Assembly (NCBI GenBank): GCA_017530275.1
Contig: JAFXMP010000339.1
Span: forward strand, 1 to 7,014
Direction of reading: 5' to 3'
Source: Clostridia bacterium
GTDB taxonomy: Bacteria; Bacillota_A; Clostridia; Christensenellales; Aristaeellaceae
DNA length: 7,014 bases
A program made the translations under genes and the position numbers. Below are positions 5,257 through 7,014 of this stretch, piece after piece. The first letter of the stretch is position 1, and every line of letters starts with the position of its first letter. The notes under the pieces were generated by a model. The model did no database searches. It was not told the DNA's origin and worked only from the letters and a program-made list of their open reading frames with translations.

Positions 5257-6393
5257 ATGTCCATTTATCTGGATAACAGCGCCACCACCCGTATATGCGC
5301 CGAAGCCGCCGAGGCCATGGTAAGGTGCATGCGGGAGGAATACTATAATCCGTCCGCCCTCTATGCCCCGGCTTTAGCGGCACAAAAGGCCATGCGGGCC
5401 TGCCGGGATGAAGTTCTGAAGGCCGTTCACGCGCCTATGGCGTCCAAGGTGGTGTTTACCTCCGGCGGCACGGAAGCGGACAACCTGGCAGTTTTAGGCC
5501 GCGCCGCCAAGGTGCGGCAGGGCAAGGTATTATACAGCGCCGGGGAGCATCCCGCTGTAAAGGAAGCCTGCCAAAGCTGTGGGCTGGAAGCCGCTGAAAT
5601 TCCCTATGACCATCAGGGGATTGTGAATTTGGACGCGCTGGACAAGCTGCTATCCTCGGACGTGATGCTCATTTGCTGCATGCAGGTGAACAATGAAACG
5701 GGTGTCATCCAGCCCTTGAAGGAAATCGGCAAACTGCGGAACGAAAAAGCGCCCTATGCCCATTTCCATGTGGACGGGGTGCAGGGCTTCCTGCGGGTGC
5801 CCTTTGATATGGCAGCCTGCGGGGCCGATACCTATGCCCTGTCCGGCCACAAGATTCACGCCCCCAAGGGCGTCGGCGCGCTGGTCATGGGGCCACGGGT
5901 GCAGCTGAACCCCCGTCAACTGGGCGGCGGACAGGAAGGGGCCTTGCGCTCTGGCACGGAAAACACCCCGGGTATCGCGGGCCTGCTGGCAGCCATCCAG
6001 GCGTATCCCAAAGAAAACGGGATGCGGGAAAACAAGCTGCTGCTGTGGCAGTTGATCCGGGAAACGATTGCCGAAGCCCGCGTCAACGGCCCGGAACCGG
6101 ACAGCGAGTTTTCCGCGCCCCATATATTAAACGTGTCTCTGCCTCCCGTGCGCTCGGAAACCATGCTTCACGCCTTGGAAGGAGAAGGGGTGTATGTGGG
6201 CATGGGCTCCGCCTGTTCCTCCTATAAGCAGCGGATCAGCGCCGTGCTCAAGGCTATGAATACGCCCCAGAAGTACGCCGAAACCGCCCTGCGCTTTTCC
6301 CTGTGTCCGGAGAATACAACGGAGGAAATGCGGGAGACGGTACAGGCCATTCAGCGCCAATACGCTATTTTGTCCAAATATCAACGACGGTAA
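5257..6393 (+). CDS. Cysteine desulfurase, NifS/IscS family (ThiI partner)
   Basis: A 378-residue PLP enzyme that removes sulfur from L-cysteine to give alanine and an enzyme-bound persulfide. Visible: the N-terminal YLDNSATT (4-11), TSGGTEADNLA (68-78), His98 in EHPA (the PLP-stacking histidine), NNETG (145-149), Asp173 and Gln176 in VDGVQ, the PLP Schiff-base Lys199 in SGHKIHAPKG, RSGTEN (231-236) and the catalytic Cys320 in GSACSS. All key residues are present and length is normal for the class. GGAGAGAG (5241-5248) lies 8 bases before the ATG. It is followed 15 bp later by thiI. In Bacillus subtilis the equivalent pair is nifZ-thiI, where the desulfurase feeds ThiI for tRNA 4-thiouridine. 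By analogy this is a dedicated ThiI sulfur donor rather than the Fe-S cluster enzyme, since no iscU/sufU-like scaffold is adjacent. The pairing makes the role likely but not certain. Confidence 0.93.
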   Translation: MSIYLDNSATTRICAEAAEAMVRCMREEYYNPSALYAPALAAQKAMRACRDEVLKAVHAPMASKVVFTSGGTEADNLAVLGRAAKVRQGKVLYSAGEHPAVKEACQSCGLEAAEIPYDHQGIVNLDALDKLLSSDVMLICCMQVNNETGVIQPLKEIGKLRNEKAPYAHFHVDGVQGFLRVPFDMAACGADTYALSGHKIHAPKGVGALVMGPRVQLNPRQLGGGQEGALRSGTENTPGIAGLLAAIQAYPKENGMRENKLLLWQLIRETIAEARVNGPEPDSEFSAPHILNVSLPPVRSETMLHALEGEGVYVGMGSACSSYKQRISAVLKAMNTPQKYAETALRFSLCPENTTEEMRETVQAIQRQYAILSKYQRR

Positions 6394-6394
6394 A

Positions 6395-6400
6395 AGAGGG
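6395..6400 (+). promoter_or_regulatory. Ribosome binding site deciding the thiI start
   Basis: AGAGGG lies 8 bases before the ATG at 6409 but only 2 bases before an in-frame ATG at 6403. The spacing favours 6409. Confidence 0.65.
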
Positions 6401-6408
6401 AAATGCCC

Positions 6409-7014
6409 ATGCGTAAGCTGCTCATGGTTCGCTACGGCGAAATCTATTTGAAGGGCCTGAACCGGCCCTATTTTCTCAAGGCTTTAGTAAAGCGGGTGAA
6501 GGAAGCCGCCAAGCCCTTCGGGGGCGACGTGTGGCTGCATGACGCCCGTATTTTCATCAGCGGTGCGGAGGACCTGGAGGGCTGCATGCAGCGGGTGTCC
6601 AAGGTATTCGGCGTGCACTCCATCGCCCCGGCCATCGAAATGGAAAAGGACAACTTCGAGGGCATCTGCCAGCAGGCCAACGAATTGATGCGGGGCCTTT
6701 CCGGCACATTCAAGGTGGAAGCCCGCCGGGCGGACAAGCACTATTTCCTGGATTCCCCCCAGATCAACGCCAAGGTGGGGGAATACGTGCTCATGCGCAA
6801 CGAAGACCATTTGAAGGTGGACGTGCGCAAGCCCCAGCATATCCTGTCCATCGAGATCCGGGATCAGGCGTATCTGTACTGCACTGTGTACCCCGCTGTA
6901 GGCGGTATGCCGGTGGGCACCGGCGGCAAGGCGGCGCTGCTGCTCTCCGGCGGCATCGACAGCCCCGTGGCGGGCTACATGATCGCCAAGCGCGGCGTGC
7001 AGCTGGTGGCGGTA
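6409..7014 (+). CDS. thiI: tRNA 4-thiouridine synthase ThiI, 5' part, cut by the window end
   Basis: The first 202 codons of thiI, open to the right edge. ThiI adenylates U8 of tRNA and transfers persulfide sulfur to form 4-thiouridine; in some bacteria it also supplies sulfur for thiamine thiazole. Visible: the N-terminal ferredoxin-like domain starting MRKLLMVRYGEIYLKGLNRPYF, a THUMP RNA-binding domain (about 58-160; FGVHSIAPA, FKVEARRADKHYFLDSPQINAKVGEYV, and VDVRKPQHILSIEIRD), then the linker YPAVGGMPVGTGGKAALLLSGGIDSPVAGYM with the PP-loop ATP-binding motif SGGIDSP at 180-186. The Firmicutes-type protein is about 390-400 residues, so half is missing and the presence of a C-terminal rhodanese domain cannot be judged. 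The 15-bp gap from the desulfurase gene implies one operon. Confidence 0.96.
   Translation, partial: MRKLLMVRYGEIYLKGLNRPYFLKALVKRVKEAAKPFGGDVWLHDARIFISGAEDLEGCMQRVSKVFGVHSIAPAIEMEKDNFEGICQQANELMRGLSGTFKVEARRADKHYFLDSPQINAKVGEYVLMRNEDHLKVDVRKPQHILSIEIRDQAYLYCTVYPAVGGMPVGTGGKAALLLSGGIDSPVAGYMIAKRGVQLVAV

Noticed and set aside
6403..6408. Alternative thiI start at the ATG at 6403
   Set aside because: It is two bases from AGAGGG. The ATG at 6409 has better spacing and gives the family-like N-terminus MRKLLMVRYGEIYLKG.

Overview
The window looks like a chromosomal segment of a moderately GC-rich Firmicute, probably an anaerobic gut-type member of Clostridia. The basis is the gene order folD-xseA-xseB-ispA, which is classic for Bacilli and Clostridia, the strong AGGAGG-type ribosome binding sites, the clostridial-type small membrane proteins, and a cysteine desulfurase-thiI pair. 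No genus can be named from sequence reading alone. All eight genes lie on the + strand. Seven are complete and the last runs off the right edge.

Layout: 12-776 is a class I SAM-dependent methyltransferase of unknown substrate. 795-1637 is folD (one-carbon/tetrahydrofolate metabolism). An intergenic gap of 139 bp follows, almost entirely filled by a heptad-repeat inverted-repeat element (1642-1756). 1777-3000 and 2975-3193 are xseA and xseB, the two subunits of exodeoxyribonuclease VII, overlapping by 26 bp. 3190-4056 is ispA (farnesyl diphosphate synthase), overlapping xseB by 4 bp. 4074-4523 is a YuiD-like divergent PAP2 membrane protein, and 4557-5117 is a two-helix membrane protein of unknown function. 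A second gap of 139 bp (5118-5256) holds another heptad inverted-repeat element with a terminator-like hairpin in its centre. 5257-6393 is a NifS/IscS-type cysteine desulfurase, and 6409-7014 is the first 202 codons of thiI.

How the genes work together: folD, xseAB and ispA form a conserved but functionally mixed housekeeping cluster (folate, DNA repair, isoprenoids). The desulfurase and ThiI form a sulfur relay: the desulfurase takes sulfur from cysteine as a persulfide, and ThiI uses it for 4-thiouridine in tRNA and possibly for thiamine thiazole synthesis. The expected continuation of the cluster after ispA (dxs, tlyA and others) is absent here.

I see no phage, transposase, CRISPR, toxin or defence genes. 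The one structural feature that ordinary gene content does not explain is the pair of similar MITE-like, heptad-periodic inverted repeats in the only two sizeable intergenic gaps.
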